Source: DATFPQ01 sp035264765 (GTDB lineage: Bacteria > Actinomycetota > Actinomycetes > Actinomycetales > Angustibacteraceae). From it: a stretch of DNA of 26,087 nt. Positions within the stretch are counted from its first letter, which is position 1. Each line of letters starts with the position of its first letter. Location: NCBI GenBank assembly GCA_035264765.1, contig DATFPQ010000212.1, positions 1 to 26,087 on the forward strand. Reading direction: 5' to 3'. The notes beneath the pieces were generated by a model that saw only the letters and a program-made list of their open reading frames with translations, made no database searches and had not been told where the DNA came from. This document shows positions 1-7,418 of this stretch, piece by piece. The translations under genes and the position numbers were made by a program.

Positions 1-1278
1 TCTCCTCCTGGTCCGGGATCGGCCGAGGAGGGTCCCGGCAGCGATCATGGCCGAGCAGCCGGCCGCGAGGGCGGCGGCTGCGAAGGCCCAGGGCAGCCCT
101 GCGACGTCCAGCAGCACCCCGCACAGCGCGGTGCCGGCCGCCGCTCCGGTCGTGGCCGCGGAGCTGAGCCAGGCCTGGGCCTCCCCGGCGCGGCTGGGGT
201 GCGCCCGGTCGTCGACGAGGTTCTGCTGCACGATCAGGCTCGGGGCGATCGGCAGGCCGGCCACGAACAGCAGCGGCAGCAGCGCGCCGAGGCGAAGGTC
301 GTCCGCCGACAGCAGCAGCGGCAGCCCGGCCAGGGCCAGCGCGAAGGCACCGAGCAGCACCGGGAGCTGCCGGCCGGGGAGCCACCGCCAGTGGCGTGCG
401 CCGTACAGCAGCCCGCCCGTGGCACTGCCTCCCGCGATCGCGGTGAACAGCAGGCCCAGGGCCGCCGGGTCGGCGAGCCGCTCCCGGGCGGTAGCGGCCA
501 GGGAGGTGTCGATGTGGCCGAAGGCGACCGCCATGGCGGCGGCCACTGCCAGGACGGCCAGCAGGGCGCGAGAGCGCAGGACCGGCCCACCGCGAGCCGC
601 GTGCGCGGTCTGCTCCGTCGGCGCGTGCCCGGCGTCCGGCTTCACGGCCGGCCGGTCCGTCACAGCACGTCCGGCGTCCCGCGCCGCCGCCGTGAGGCTG
701 TAGCCGACGCCTCCGACGACCAGCAGCGCCACCGTCACCAGCAGCGGCAGGACGGGCACTGCCGGTGCGAGCAACAGCGACAGCAGCAGCGGCCCGCCGA
801 CGAAGACCGTCTCGACCGCCACCGCGTCGAGGGCGAAGCCGGCCTGCCGCAGCCGCCCCGGTGGCAGCACCTCCTTCCAGGCGCCGCGCATCGCCGGGCT
901 CATCGGCGGAAAGGCCACACCGGCCAGGGCGGCGACCGACACCAACGCGACGGGCCCCGCGCCGCGCACGGTGGACAGCGCGAGGGCGGCCAGCAGAGCG
1001 CCGCTCAACACGGCGGTCAGGGCGATGACCAGCGGCTGGCCGGCGCGGTCCATGACGCGCGCCAAGCCAGGTGAGCCGACGGCGGTGCCGAGCGCGAACG
1101 CCCCCGTCACCGTCCCCGCCACCGCGTACGACCCTTGCACCTGCTGCACCAGCAGCAGCATCCCGAGCGGCGCCATCGAGATCGGCAGCCGGGCGAGGAC
1201 CGAGAGGGCGAACGGCCGCAGCGCCGAGCCGCTACGCAGGATCCGCCAGTACACGGACGGACCCTGCTCACGGTGCAC
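1..1278 (-). CDS. MFS transporter, partial at window edge
   Basis: This is a multi-helix major facilitator superfamily permease, probably an efflux-type carrier of unknown substrate in the cytoplasmic membrane. Reading the minus strand from GTG at 1278 gives 426 codons with no stop before the window edge. That is near the usual 400-430 residue length, so only the tail should be missing. The protein begins VHREQGPSVYWRILRSG. It then shows alternating hydrophobic helices rich in Leu/Ala/Val, and a polar central loop around residues 200-225 (DRPAVKPDAGHAPTEQ) splitting two six-helix halves. The MFS-like loop MDRAGQP sits near residue 75. The start is chosen because AGGGGG lies 7 nt upstream of the GTG; an ATG further upstream is in another frame. 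It is divergent from the small membrane protein at 1391. Substrate cannot be read from sequence. Confidence 0.85.
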   Translation of the reverse strand, partial: MHREQGPSVYWRILRSGSALRPFALSVLARLPISMAPLGMLLLVQQVQGSYAVAGTVTGAFALGTAVGSPGLARVMDRAGQPLVIALTAVLSGALLAALALSTVRGAGPVALVSVAALAGVAFPPMSPAMRGAWKEVLPPGRLRQAGFALDAVAVETVFVGGPLLLSLLLAPAVPVLPLLVTVALLVVGGVGYSLTAAARDAGRAVTDRPAVKPDAGHAPTEQTAHAARGGPVLRSRALLAVLAVAAAMAVAFGHIDTSLAATARERLADPAALGLLFTAIAGGSATGGLLYGARHWRWLPGRQLPVLLGAFALALAGLPLLLSADDLRLGALLPLLFVAGLPIAPSLIVQQNLVDDRAHPSRAGEAQAWLSSAATTGAAAGTALCGVLLDVAGLPWAFAAAALAAGCSAMIAAGTLLGRSRTRRR

Positions 1279-1308
1279 CTGCGGACCCCCTTCGACGTCG
1301 ACCGGTCC

Positions 1309-1314
1309 ATTTTA
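1309..1314 (-). promoter_or_regulatory. Possible -10 box for the MFS gene
   Basis: The minus strand reads TAAAAT here, an AT-rich hexamer in a GC-rich gap, about 31 nt upstream of the GTG start at 1278. No convincing -35 hexamer is seen 16-18 nt further upstream, so this is a weak call. Confidence 0.3.
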
Positions 1315-1390
1315 CGTGGCACGCCCGGTCACGCCTCAGCCGGTAAAGGCGGCAGCCCTGACCCCGCGGCCTTCGGTCCACACTGACCCC

Positions 1391-1579
1391 ATGATGCGAA
1401 ACGTCGTAGTCGGCCTCGGAGCCCTGCTCGTGCTCGTCGGTGCGGTGTGGACGCTGCAGGGGATCGGCGTCCTCGGCGGTAGCGCGATGAGCGGTAACCC
1501 GGTGTGGGCGGTGGTCGGCCCGGTGGTGGCGATCGCCGGTGCCGTGCTTGCCTGGCGCTCGCTGCGGGCGGGTCCGTGA
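1391..1579 (+). CDS. Small two-helix membrane protein (62 aa)
   Basis: A 62-residue protein starting MMRNVVVGLGALLVLVG with two hydrophobic segments (about residues 5-23 and 39-56) separated by a short GGSAMSGNPVW loop, and ending in a basic SLRAGP tail. Short proteins of this shape, with a conserved TLQGIGVLGGS-like loop, are widespread in Actinobacteria and have no assigned function. Two adjacent ATG codons (1391 and 1394) are possible starts. No good Shine-Dalgarno sequence is seen, so leaderless or weak initiation is possible. It is divergent from the MFS gene and convergent with the kinase-like gene. Confidence 0.75.
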   Translation: MMRNVVVGLGALLVLVGAVWTLQGIGVLGGSAMSGNPVWAVVGPVVAIAGAVLAWRSLRAGP

Positions 1580-1589
1580 GTCAAGGTCC

Positions 1590-1615
1590 GGACCGGGCCC
1601 GGATCCGGCGGGTCC
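1590..1615. terminator. GC-rich hairpin between convergent genes
   Basis: An imperfect inverted repeat: outer GGACC/GGTCC arms and an inner CCGGATCCGG palindrome. It lies in the 38-bp gap between a plus-strand stop (1579) and a minus-strand stop (1618). There is no T-tract. The position fits a bidirectional terminator of the U-less actinobacterial type, but the structure is only inferred. Confidence 0.35.
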
Positions 1616-1617
1616 GC

Positions 1618-2262
1618 TCAGCTAACCCGTCGGGACCGGTCCGGCGACGACTCGGCGAGCATCCCCCGCACCCGCAGCTCGGCCTCGTGCGGCCGGCACC
1701 GGACGGCGCCGAGCGCCACCTGGCGGGCCACGACGTGTGGCTCCGCCCGCATCAGCGCCCAGCCGCGCCGGACGAGGGTCAGCGGAGGCTTGCGCGACTC
1801 GCGCAGGTCACGCGCCAGCCGCCGGATAAAGGTCACGAGCGGCCGGTGCGTGAGGCACAGCGCCTCGGCGAGCACACCCTCCGCGCGCAGGTGCGGGACG
1901 ACGTCGGCAGCGAAGATCCCCTCGGCGACCAGGAGTGGGCAGCCATCCAGCGAGAGCCGGTGCATGCCGATCCGGCGTGAGGTCGGGATGTCGTACATCG
2001 GCACGTCAGCCGAGCCTTCGCGGACCAGCCGCACCGCGCACCGCACGGCCGCATCGAGGTCCCAGGACGCCGGGTCGTCCCAGTCCACGATGCCGAAGGC
2101 GTGCGGCAGGCCTGGGTCGTCGCCGTCGTGGTAGAAGTCGTCCAGCCGGAGCACCGGAAGCCCGAGCCGGTTCGCGAGCCGGGACTTGCCGCTGCCGGAC
2201 GGCCCGGCCAGGACGACGATGCGGGCGGACGGCGAGCCGCACGGCACCGGGTCGCTGCTCAC
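1618..2262 (-). CDS. Uridine kinase-like P-loop ATPase
   Basis: A P-loop kinase of the uridine/pantothenate kinase-like group, probably cytosolic and phosphorylating a nucleoside or similar small molecule. From GTG at 2262 it is 214 residues. The Walker A motif GPSGSGKS spans residues 20-27 (Lys26), followed by LRLDDFYHDGDDP, the acidic segment typical of uridine kinases, and by DWDDPASWD and the strand LLVAEGIFA. The open frame extends 16 codons further upstream. The inner GTG is preferred because GAGGA sits 9 nt before it and family homology begins only after it. At 214 residues it is close to the roughly 200-230 usual for the group. Natural substrate is uncertain; nucleoside genes elsewhere in the window fit a nucleoside but do not prove it. 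Confidence 0.8.
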   Translation of the reverse strand: MSSDPVPCGSPSARIVVLAGPSGSGKSRLANRLGLPVLRLDDFYHDGDDPGLPHAFGIVDWDDPASWDLDAAVRCAVRLVREGSADVPMYDIPTSRRIGMHRLSLDGCPLLVAEGIFAADVVPHLRAEGVLAEALCLTHRPLVTFIRRLARDLRESRKPPLTLVRRGWALMRAEPHVVARQVALGAVRCRPHEAELRVRGMLAESSPDRSRRVS

Positions 2263-2351
2263 GGGTCCACATCCTCGCAGACGGGAATCCTCGCGGCCGG
2301 TTCGCGCCAATGTTGGTGGCGTCGGCCGCGACGGCGTCGCATCCTAGGTGC

Positions 2352-2714
2352 ATGGGCAGGGTCGCCGGCTGGAGGGGGCGGTCGTGGCGCGCCCTCGTCA
2401 CGGCAGCCCTGGCCGGGGCCGCCGCGGCCGGCATCCGCCGGGTTCCGCCCCCGACGCCACCGAGACCGGGCTACGACGAGCTGTGCGCCCGGCTGCACCG
2501 CCTCGACGTCGAGATCGCCCGGCTCGCGTGCGCGGACGGCCGCACCCCGGCGCTGTACCAGCGGCTGCTGGCCACGTCGCTGGCCTACGACGGGGTGCTG
2601 CGCGAGACCTGCGCGATCATGGGCGTCACGGTGCCCGGCGGCCCCCCGCCCTTCGACAGCGTGGCGCGCCTGCAGGCCGAGGCCGGGCTGAACGCGGCGG
2701 GGCTGCACTGGTAG
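2352..2714 (+). CDS. Hypothetical protein with N-terminal membrane segment
   Basis: A 120-residue protein I do not recognise by function. It starts MGRVAGWRGRSWRALVTAAL, a basic stretch then a short Ala-rich hydrophobic helix (about residues 13-27), then a Pro-rich linker PPPTPPRPGYDEL. The rest is a probable helical domain (about residues 45-120) ending NAAGLHW. The layout suggests a single membrane anchor with a small helical domain; the side of the membrane is unclear. Similar short proteins with a C-terminal AAGL-W ending occur in Actinobacteria without known role. The ATG at 2352 is preceded only by a weak AGGTG. Its last codons and stop lie in the first copy of a triplicated 15-bp unit. 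Confidence 0.65.
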   Translation: MGRVAGWRGRSWRALVTAALAGAAAAGIRRVPPPTPPRPGYDELCARLHRLDVEIARLACADGRTPALYQRLLATSLAYDGVLRETCAIMGVTVPGGPPPFDSVARLQAEAGLNAAGLHW

Positions 2715-2744
2715 GCGCTGCACTGGTAGGCGCTGCACTGGCAG
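2700..2744 (+). repeat. 15-bp unit repeated three times over a stop codon
   Basis: Three head-to-tail copies of a 15-bp unit, consensus GCGCTGCACTGGTAG (2700-2714, 2715-2729, 2730-2744). Copy 1 differs at one base (GGG start) and copy 3 has CAG in place of the TAG stop. Because 15 is a multiple of three, the unit repeats the C-terminal Leu-His-Trp-stop of the gene ending at 2714, giving two in-frame stops in a row. Confidence 0.95.
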
Positions 2745-2781
2745 GCGTCCCGCCGCCCCGGCCCGGTGTCACGAGCGGTGA

Positions 2782-2796
2782 GGCACCGGAGGTGCC
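2782..2796. terminator. Short perfect hairpin between convergent genes
   Basis: GGCACC, a 3-nt GGA loop, then GGTGCC gives a perfect 6-bp stem. It lies between the plus-strand gene ending at 2714 and the minus-strand gene ending at 2812. No T-run follows on either strand, so a terminator role is inferred from place and shape only. Confidence 0.4.
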
Positions 2797-2811
2797 GATG
2801 CGTCCGGCGTC

Positions 2812-3729
2812 CTAGGTGCCCTTCGGGTGCCACATCGTCTTGGTCTCCACAAAGGCCCGGACCCGCTCCAGCCCCGGCGTCGGCCACCAGTCCGGCTCCA
2901 CGGCGTCCCCACCGGTGCCGGCAGGACGCACCACGCGCTTGAGGTTCTCGGCCGCCGCCGCCTCCAGCGCCGACCAGGACACCCCCTCGGCGACGGCCGC
3001 GCCGGACAGGTCCAAGGCGTTGACGTCCATGTGCGAGGCGAGCCACGGGGCAACCTCCGCGGTCCGCCCGGTGAGCACGTTGACGACGCCGCCGGGCACG
3101 TCGGACGTGGCGAGGACCTCGCCCAGGGTGACGGCGGGGAGGGGCCGGCGCTCGCTCGCCAGGACCACGACGGTGTTGCCCGTGACGATGGCGGGGGCGA
3201 CGACGGACACCAGCCCCATCAGCGAGGACCGTTGCGGCGCAAGGACTGCCACCACGCCGGTTGGCTCGGGAGCGCTGATGTCGAAGTACGGCCCCGCCAC
3301 CGGGTTGAGGCTTCCCAGCACCTGCGCCACCTTGTCGGCCCATCCCGCGTACCAGACCCAGCGGTCGACGGCGGCGTCGACCGTCTGCTCCGCACGGTCG
3401 CGGGTCAGCCCCTCGCCGCGCGAGACCTCGTCGACGAACTGGGCGCGGCGGCCCTCCAGAACCTCCGCGACCCGGTACAGCACCTGGCCGCGGTTGTACG
3501 CGGTCGCCCCGGACCAGCCGGCGAACGCCTTGCGGGCGGCGACGACGGCGTCCCGCGCGTCCTTGCGCGAGGCCATCGCCGCGTTCGCGAGGAAACCTCC
3601 ACCGGCGTCGGTGACCTCGTAGGACCGCGCGGACTCGCTGCGCGGGAAGGCGCCGCCGACGTAGAGCTTGTAGGTCTTGCGGACCTCGAGCCGGCCACTG
3701 CGCTCGGCGGCCGACGCGTCAGTGGGCAC
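2812..3729 (-). CDS. Shortened aldehyde dehydrogenase homologue without active site
   Basis: A 305-residue member of the aldehyde dehydrogenase superfamily, much shorter than the usual 470-500. From GTG at 3729 it aligns with the N-terminal NAD-binding half (KLYVGGAFPRSES at about residues 21-33, WVWYAGWADK near 124-133, TGNTVVVLASE near 183-193). It then skips the catalytic domain and ends with a C-terminal-like tail GLERVRAFVETKTMWHPKG. The PWNFP Asn motif is replaced by LAPQRSSL, the Lys of KPAE is lost (LASE), the FTGS strand reads LDLSGA, and there is no ELGGK or GQxC motif. Catalysis is therefore unlikely. The GTG start overlaps the stop of the intact dehydrogenase by 11 bp, so the two are co-translated and may form a mixed complex. 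The frame is clean, which argues against simple decay. A structural or regulatory subunit is my inference. Confidence 0.85.
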   Translation of the reverse strand: MPTDASAAERSGRLEVRKTYKLYVGGAFPRSESARSYEVTDAGGGFLANAAMASRKDARDAVVAARKAFAGWSGATAYNRGQVLYRVAEVLEGRRAQFVDEVSRGEGLTRDRAEQTVDAAVDRWVWYAGWADKVAQVLGSLNPVAGPYFDISAPEPTGVVAVLAPQRSSLMGLVSVVAPAIVTGNTVVVLASERRPLPAVTLGEVLATSDVPGGVVNVLTGRTAEVAPWLASHMDVNALDLSGAAVAEGVSWSALEAAAAENLKRVVRPAGTGGDAVEPDWWPTPGLERVRAFVETKTMWHPKGT

Positions 3730-5155
3730 AGTAGGCCTCCAGTCCGTGGCGGCCGCCCTCGCGACCGAAGCCCGACTCCTTGTACCCGCCGAACGGCGAG
3801 GTGGGGTCGAACCGGTTGAACGTGTTGGCCCACACCACGCCGGCCCGCAGGCGGTCGGCGGTCCAGAGGATGCGCGAACCCTTGTCACTCCACACGCCCG
3901 CGGACAACCCGTACGGGGTGTTGTTGGCCTTGGCGACGGCCTCGTCGGGGGTCCGGAAGGTGAGCACCGACAGCACCGGTCCGAACACCTCCTCCCGGGC
4001 GATGCGGTGGGTGTTCGAGACGCCGGTGAAGACGGTGGGCGCGAACCAGTAGCCCGTGCTCGGCAGCTCGCACGCCGGCGACCAGCGGGTGGCGCCCTCG
4101 TCCTCGCCGGCCTGCGCGAGCTCGGTGATCCTCGCCAGCTGCGCGGCCGAGTTGATCGCGCCGACGTCGGTGTTCTTGTCGAGCGGGTCGCCGACCCGCA
4201 GCGTGGCCAGCCGACGCTTCAGCCGGTCGACGACGTCCTCGGCGACGTTCTCCTGCACCAGCAGCCGGGACCCCGCGCAGCACACGTGCCCCTGGTTGAA
4301 GAAGATGCCGTTGACGATGCCCTCGACCGCCTGGTCCACCGGCGCGTCGTCGTACACGATGTTCGCGCCCTTGCCCCCGAGCTCCAGCGTCACGCGCTTG
4401 CGGGTGCCGGCAAGGGAGCGGGCGATCTGCTTGCCGACGGCGGTGGAGCCGGTGAAGGCAACCTTGTCGACGTCGGGGTGCTCGACCAGCGCCTGCCCGG
4501 TGGCGCCCGCCCCGGTGACGATGTTCACCACGCCGGGCGGCAGGTCGGCCTGCTGGCAGATCTCGGCGAAGAGCAGCGCGCTCAGCGGCGTGGTCTCGGC
4601 CGGCTTGAGCACCACGGTGTTCCCGCAGGCCAGCGCTGGCGCGATCTTCCAGGCCAGCATGAGCAGCGGGAAGTTCCACGGTATGACCTGCCCGGCCACG
4701 CCGAGCGGGCGAGGGTTCGGACCGAGCCCCGCGTGCTCGAGCTTGTCCGCCCAGCCGGCGTAGTAGAAGAACCACGCCGCCGCCTGCGGGACGTCGACGT
4801 CGCGGCTCTCCTTGATCGGCTTGCCGTTGTCCAGGGACTCCAGCACGGCGAGCTCGCGTGAGCGCTCCTGGATCAGCCGGGCGATCCGGAACAGGTACTT
4901 GCCGCGCTCGGCGCCGGAGAGCCGAGACCAGGTGCGGTCGTAGGCCCGGCGGGCGGCACGGACCGCGCGGTCGACGTCCTCGGCGCCGGCCTCGGCGACC
5001 TCGGCCAGCACCTCCTCGGTGGCGGGGCTGGTGCTCTTGATGGACGTGCCGCTCTGCGGGTCGACGAAACCGCCGTCCACGAAGAGCCCGTACGACGGTT
5101 TCAGGTCGACAACCGCGCGCGACTCGGGCGCGGGGGCGTACTGGAACTTCGGCAC
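3719..5155 (-). CDS. NAD(P)-dependent aldehyde dehydrogenase
   Basis: A full-length aldehyde dehydrogenase (478 residues from GTG at 5155), cytosolic, oxidising an aldehyde to its acid with NAD(P)+. All key residues are visible: PWNFP with Asn161, KPAE with Lys184, FTGSTAVGK at 234-242, ELGGK with Glu258, the catalytic Cys292 in NQGHVCCAGSR, and the EEVFGPV motif near the C-terminus. The start lies 5 nt after the deoC stop; longer upstream in-frame reading runs inside deoC and is rejected. Directly after a deoxyribose-phosphate aldolase, the natural substrate is likely acetaldehyde, made acetate. Preference for NAD or NADP cannot be told here. It overlaps the shortened homologue downstream, so the three genes form one operon. 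Confidence 0.93.
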   Translation of the reverse strand: MPKFQYAPAPESRAVVDLKPSYGLFVDGGFVDPQSGTSIKSTSPATEEVLAEVAEAGAEDVDRAVRAARRAYDRTWSRLSGAERGKYLFRIARLIQERSRELAVLESLDNGKPIKESRDVDVPQAAAWFFYYAGWADKLEHAGLGPNPRPLGVAGQVIPWNFPLLMLAWKIAPALACGNTVVLKPAETTPLSALLFAEICQQADLPPGVVNIVTGAGATGQALVEHPDVDKVAFTGSTAVGKQIARSLAGTRKRVTLELGGKGANIVYDDAPVDQAVEGIVNGIFFNQGHVCCAGSRLLVQENVAEDVVDRLKRRLATLRVGDPLDKNTDVGAINSAAQLARITELAQAGEDEGATRWSPACELPSTGYWFAPTVFTGVSNTHRIAREEVFGPVLSVLTFRTPDEAVAKANNTPYGLSAGVWSDKGSRILWTADRLRAGVVWANTFNRFDPTSPFGGYKESGFGREGGRHGLEAYCAH

Positions 5156-5160
5156 TCGAA

Positions 5161-6144
5161 TCAGTCCAGGGTCACGTAGTCGGGGCCGGAGTACCGGCCG
5201 GTGGCGAGCTTCTGACGCTGCAGCAGAAGGTCGTTCAGCAGCGTAGACGCGCCGAAGCGGAACCAGTCCGGGTCGATCCAGTCGTCGCCGGCGACCTCGC
5301 TGACCACGACCAGGTGCTTGAGAGCGTCCTTGGCGGTCCGGATGCCTCCCGCGGGCTTGACGCCGACCTGCCGACCGCCCCCGAGCCGGAAGTCGCGCAC
5401 CGCCTCGAGCATCAGCGTGACGACCGGCAGGGTCGCCGCTGGGGAGATCTTGCCCGTGCTGGTCTTGATGAAGTCGGCGCCCGCGAGCATCGCCAGCCAC
5501 GAGGCCCGGCGGACGTTGTCGTAGGTCGCCAGCTCACCGGTCTCCAGGATCACCTTGAGGTGGGCCGTACGGCCGTCGGCGGCGGTGCACGCCTGCTTGA
5601 CCGCGCGGATCTCCTCGAGCACCTGCAGGTACCGGCCGGACAGGAATGCTCCGCGGTCGATCACCATGTCGACCTCGTCGGCACCGCCCTCGACGGCGTC
5701 GCGCGTGTCGGCGAGCTTCACCGCGCGGGTGGCCCGGCCGCTCGGGAACGCCGTCGCGACCGCGGCGACGTGGATGCCGGAGCCTCTGAGGGCCTCGACC
5801 GCCACGGGCGCGAGGTCGCTGTAGACGCAGACCGCGGCAACCCGTGGGCAGGTCGGGTCGCCCGGATCCGGGTGCATCGCCTTGGCGCACAGGGCGCTCA
5901 CCTTGCCGGGCGTGTCCGCGCCCTCCAGCGTGGTGAGGTCGACCATCGAGATGGCGGTGTCCAGCGCCCAGGCCTTGGCCGTCGTCTTGATCGACCGGGT
6001 GCCGAGCCCGGCCGCCCGCGCCTCCAGGCCGACCTGGTCGACCCCCGGCAGGCCGTGCAGGAACCGGCGCAGCGACGCGTCGCTGGCGAGGTCGACGTCG
6101 ACCTCCGCAGCGGCGGCAGGGCGGGGGAGGGCGGGAGCGCTCAT
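5161..6144 (-). CDS. deoC: Deoxyribose-phosphate aldolase
   Basis: A class I aldolase cleaving 2-deoxy-D-ribose 5-phosphate to glyceraldehyde 3-phosphate and acetaldehyde, the last step of deoxynucleoside breakdown. The 327-residue protein has the Schiff-base lysine in DFIKTSTGK (Lys227), the second conserved lysine in VGVKPAGGIR (Lys263) and the aspartate in EVDMVID (Asp159), spaced like Asp102/Lys167/Lys201 of the E. coli enzyme. It is longer than the E. coli form (about 259), with an N-terminal extension common in actinobacterial members. The ATG at 6144 lies 35 nt after the lacI-type stop. No strong Shine-Dalgarno sequence is visible, so co-transcription from the regulator gene is likely. 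Aldehyde dehydrogenase follows after 5 nt. Confidence 0.96.
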   Translation of the reverse strand: MSAPALPRPAAAAEVDVDLASDASLRRFLHGLPGVDQVGLEARAAGLGTRSIKTTAKAWALDTAISMVDLTTLEGADTPGKVSALCAKAMHPDPGDPTCPRVAAVCVYSDLAPVAVEALRGSGIHVAAVATAFPSGRATRAVKLADTRDAVEGGADEVDMVIDRGAFLSGRYLQVLEEIRAVKQACTAADGRTAHLKVILETGELATYDNVRRASWLAMLAGADFIKTSTGKISPAATLPVVTLMLEAVRDFRLGGGRQVGVKPAGGIRTAKDALKHLVVVSEVAGDDWIDPDWFRFGASTLLNDLLLQRQKLATGRYSGPDYVTLD

Positions 6145-6179
6145 CCGGACATTGTCGCTCAGCCGTCAATGGAGGTTGG

Positions 6180-7190
6180 TCATGGCCCGACGGTGGACTC
6201 GCGGACCACCAAGCGCGGCGGCAGCCACGTCGTCCCGGGCTGCGGCCGGCCCGCGACCGCCTCGAGCAGCAGCTCGGCGCCGCACCGCCCCAGTGCCTCC
6301 AGGCGCAGGTCGACCGTGGTCAGCGGCGGACGGCTGGCCAACGCCATGACGTCCCAGTCGTCGAAGCCCGTGACGGCCACGTCACCGGGGACGTCGACCC
6401 CGGCCTCGCGCAGCCCGTCGCAGACGCCGCGGGCCACCTGGTCGCTGCCGCACACGATCGCGTCGACTCCCGGCTCGCGCCGCAGCAGGGCGGCCGCCGC
6501 CTGCCGGCCCCAGCGCTCGCTCCACTCGCCGAACAGCGCCGGTCCCTCGAAGGACGCCCCGGCATCGAGCGCCGCCCGCTCCATGGCCTCGGCCCGTACC
6601 AGCGCGCTGCGGTGGTCACGCCGCCCGGTCACGTGGGCGATCCGCTTCCGGCCCAGGCCGGCCAGGTGCTCGACCACGAGGCGCGCGCCTGCGGCCTCGT
6701 CGGCCAGGACGGATGTCGCCTCGGGGTCGGCGCAGGGGGTGAACACGTGGACGACGGGCAGCCCGGGAGGCACGTCGATCGGCGACCGGCGGTCGGTGCG
6801 CCGGCCCGTGACGAGGATGCCGTCCACCCGGCGGGACTGGAGCATCCGCACGTAGTGCTGTTCGCGGATCGGGTCGTCACGGGTGTCGCACAGCATCACC
6901 GCCATCTGACCGGCGCCGAGGGCGTCCTCGGCGCCGGCCAGGATCGGGATGGTGAAGCGGCCGAACCGGTCCGTGGTCAGCAGCCCGACGGTGTAGCTGC
7001 GACCCGAGGACAGGCCCCGGCCGAAGCCGTCCGGCGTGAAGCCGAGCTGGGCGGCCGCCGCCCGGACCCGGTCACGGGTCTCCGCGCGCAGCTGACCGGA
7101 CCCGTTCAGCGCCTTGGAGGCCGTGCCCGGCGCGACCCCGGCGAGCGCGGCTACATCCACGATTCGCACCGGACGCGCCGAGGAACGCAT
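6180..7190 (-). CDS. LacI-family transcriptional regulator
   Basis: A 336-residue LacI/GalR repressor. The N-terminal helix-turn-helix reads RIVDVAALAGVAPGTASKALNG (about residues 9-30) and is followed by a hinge and a periplasmic-binding-protein-like sugar-sensing core (YTVGLLTTDRFGRF, then GFDDWDVMALASRPPLTTVD near the end). The ATG at 7190 has AAGGAG about 8 nt upstream. It sits between deoC (same strand, 35 nt downstream) and the divergent GH127-ABC operon, so it could control either. A LacI-type palindrome just downstream of the GH127 promoter favours repression of that operon, with a sugar from arabinofuranoside breakdown as inducer. The effector is inferred, not seen. Confidence 0.93.
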   Translation of the reverse strand: MRSSARPVRIVDVAALAGVAPGTASKALNGSGQLRAETRDRVRAAAAQLGFTPDGFGRGLSSGRSYTVGLLTTDRFGRFTIPILAGAEDALGAGQMAVMLCDTRDDPIREQHYVRMLQSRRVDGILVTGRRTDRRSPIDVPPGLPVVHVFTPCADPEATSVLADEAAGARLVVEHLAGLGRKRIAHVTGRRDHRSALVRAEAMERAALDAGASFEGPALFGEWSERWGRQAAAALLRREPGVDAIVCGSDQVARGVCDGLREAGVDVPGDVAVTGFDDWDVMALASRPPLTTVDLRLEALGRCGAELLLEAVAGRPQPGTTWLPPRLVVRESTVGP

Positions 7191-7227
7191 CGTGCGCTCC
7201 TTTCCGAGGGCTGTACGTGGGAAGACG

Positions 7228-7257
7228 AGGATAGCCCGCGGGCGCGCGCACGTGGAA
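7228..7257 (-). promoter_or_regulatory. Possible promoter for the lacI-type gene
   Basis: On the minus strand TTCCAC (7257-7252) and TATCCT (7233-7228) are 18 nt apart, about 38 nt before the ATG at 7190. The -35 is poor but the -10 is reasonable. A CACGTG palindrome (7249-7254) overlaps the -35 and shares an ACGTG core with the operator-like site at 7339, which could allow self-control. Confidence 0.28.
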
Positions 7258-7299
7258 CCAGAAGTGTGTGCAGGGCAAGGAAAAAGCGCAACTCGGGGC

Positions 7300-7328
7300 T
7301 TGACGACCTGCGTCCGGCAGCCTACCGT
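7300..7328 (+). promoter_or_regulatory. Sigma-70-type promoter of the GH127-ABC operon
   Basis: TTGACG (7300-7305), a 17-nt spacer, then TACCGT (7323-7328) matches the usual actinobacterial housekeeping promoter pattern. It points toward the GH127 gene at 7419 and would give a leader of about 85 nt. An operator-like palindrome lies 10 nt downstream of the -10. Confidence 0.65.
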
Positions 7329-7338
7329 CGGGCACGCA

Positions 7339-7350
7339 GAAAACGTGTTC
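7339..7350. promoter_or_regulatory. LacI-type operator candidate
   Basis: GAAAACGTGTTC is a 12-bp dyad centred on CG with one mismatched pair, the form expected for a LacI/GalR operator. At about +5 to +16 relative to the predicted start of transcription it would block RNA polymerase. The divergent neighbouring gene encodes a LacI-family regulator. Confidence 0.55.
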
Positions 7351-7418
7351 CGAATTCCCCCAAGCCCTTAACGCAGCGCCGCGGCCCATGCCCGGCGCCG
7401 ACTTCTCGAGGAGCGCCC

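Noticed and set aside
715..800. AGCAGC/GCAGCAG runs that look like a trinucleotide repeat
   Set aside because: They are CTG leucine codon runs in membrane helices on the minus strand, not a tandem repeat locus.
199..1074. Long open frames on the plus strand across the MFS gene
   Set aside because: They encode Arg/Gln/His-rich low-complexity sequence typical of antisense frames in GC-rich DNA, while the minus frame gives a membrane transporter.
2812..3729. Short aldehyde dehydrogenase as an assembly-truncated gene
   Set aside because: The frame is clean, overlaps its upstream partner and ends in a proper family-like C-terminal tail, so the shortening is internal and biological.
2812..6144. 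Possible bacterial microcompartment operon (aldolase plus aldehyde dehydrogenases)
   Set aside because: No shell protein genes or encapsulation peptide are seen, and the dehydrogenase is the hydrolytic NAD type rather than the CoA-acylating type.
5314..6855. A 513-codon plus-strand frame across deoC and the lacI-type gene
   Set aside because: Composition is Arg/Gly/Asp-rich with no domain, and two well-supported minus-strand genes occupy the span.
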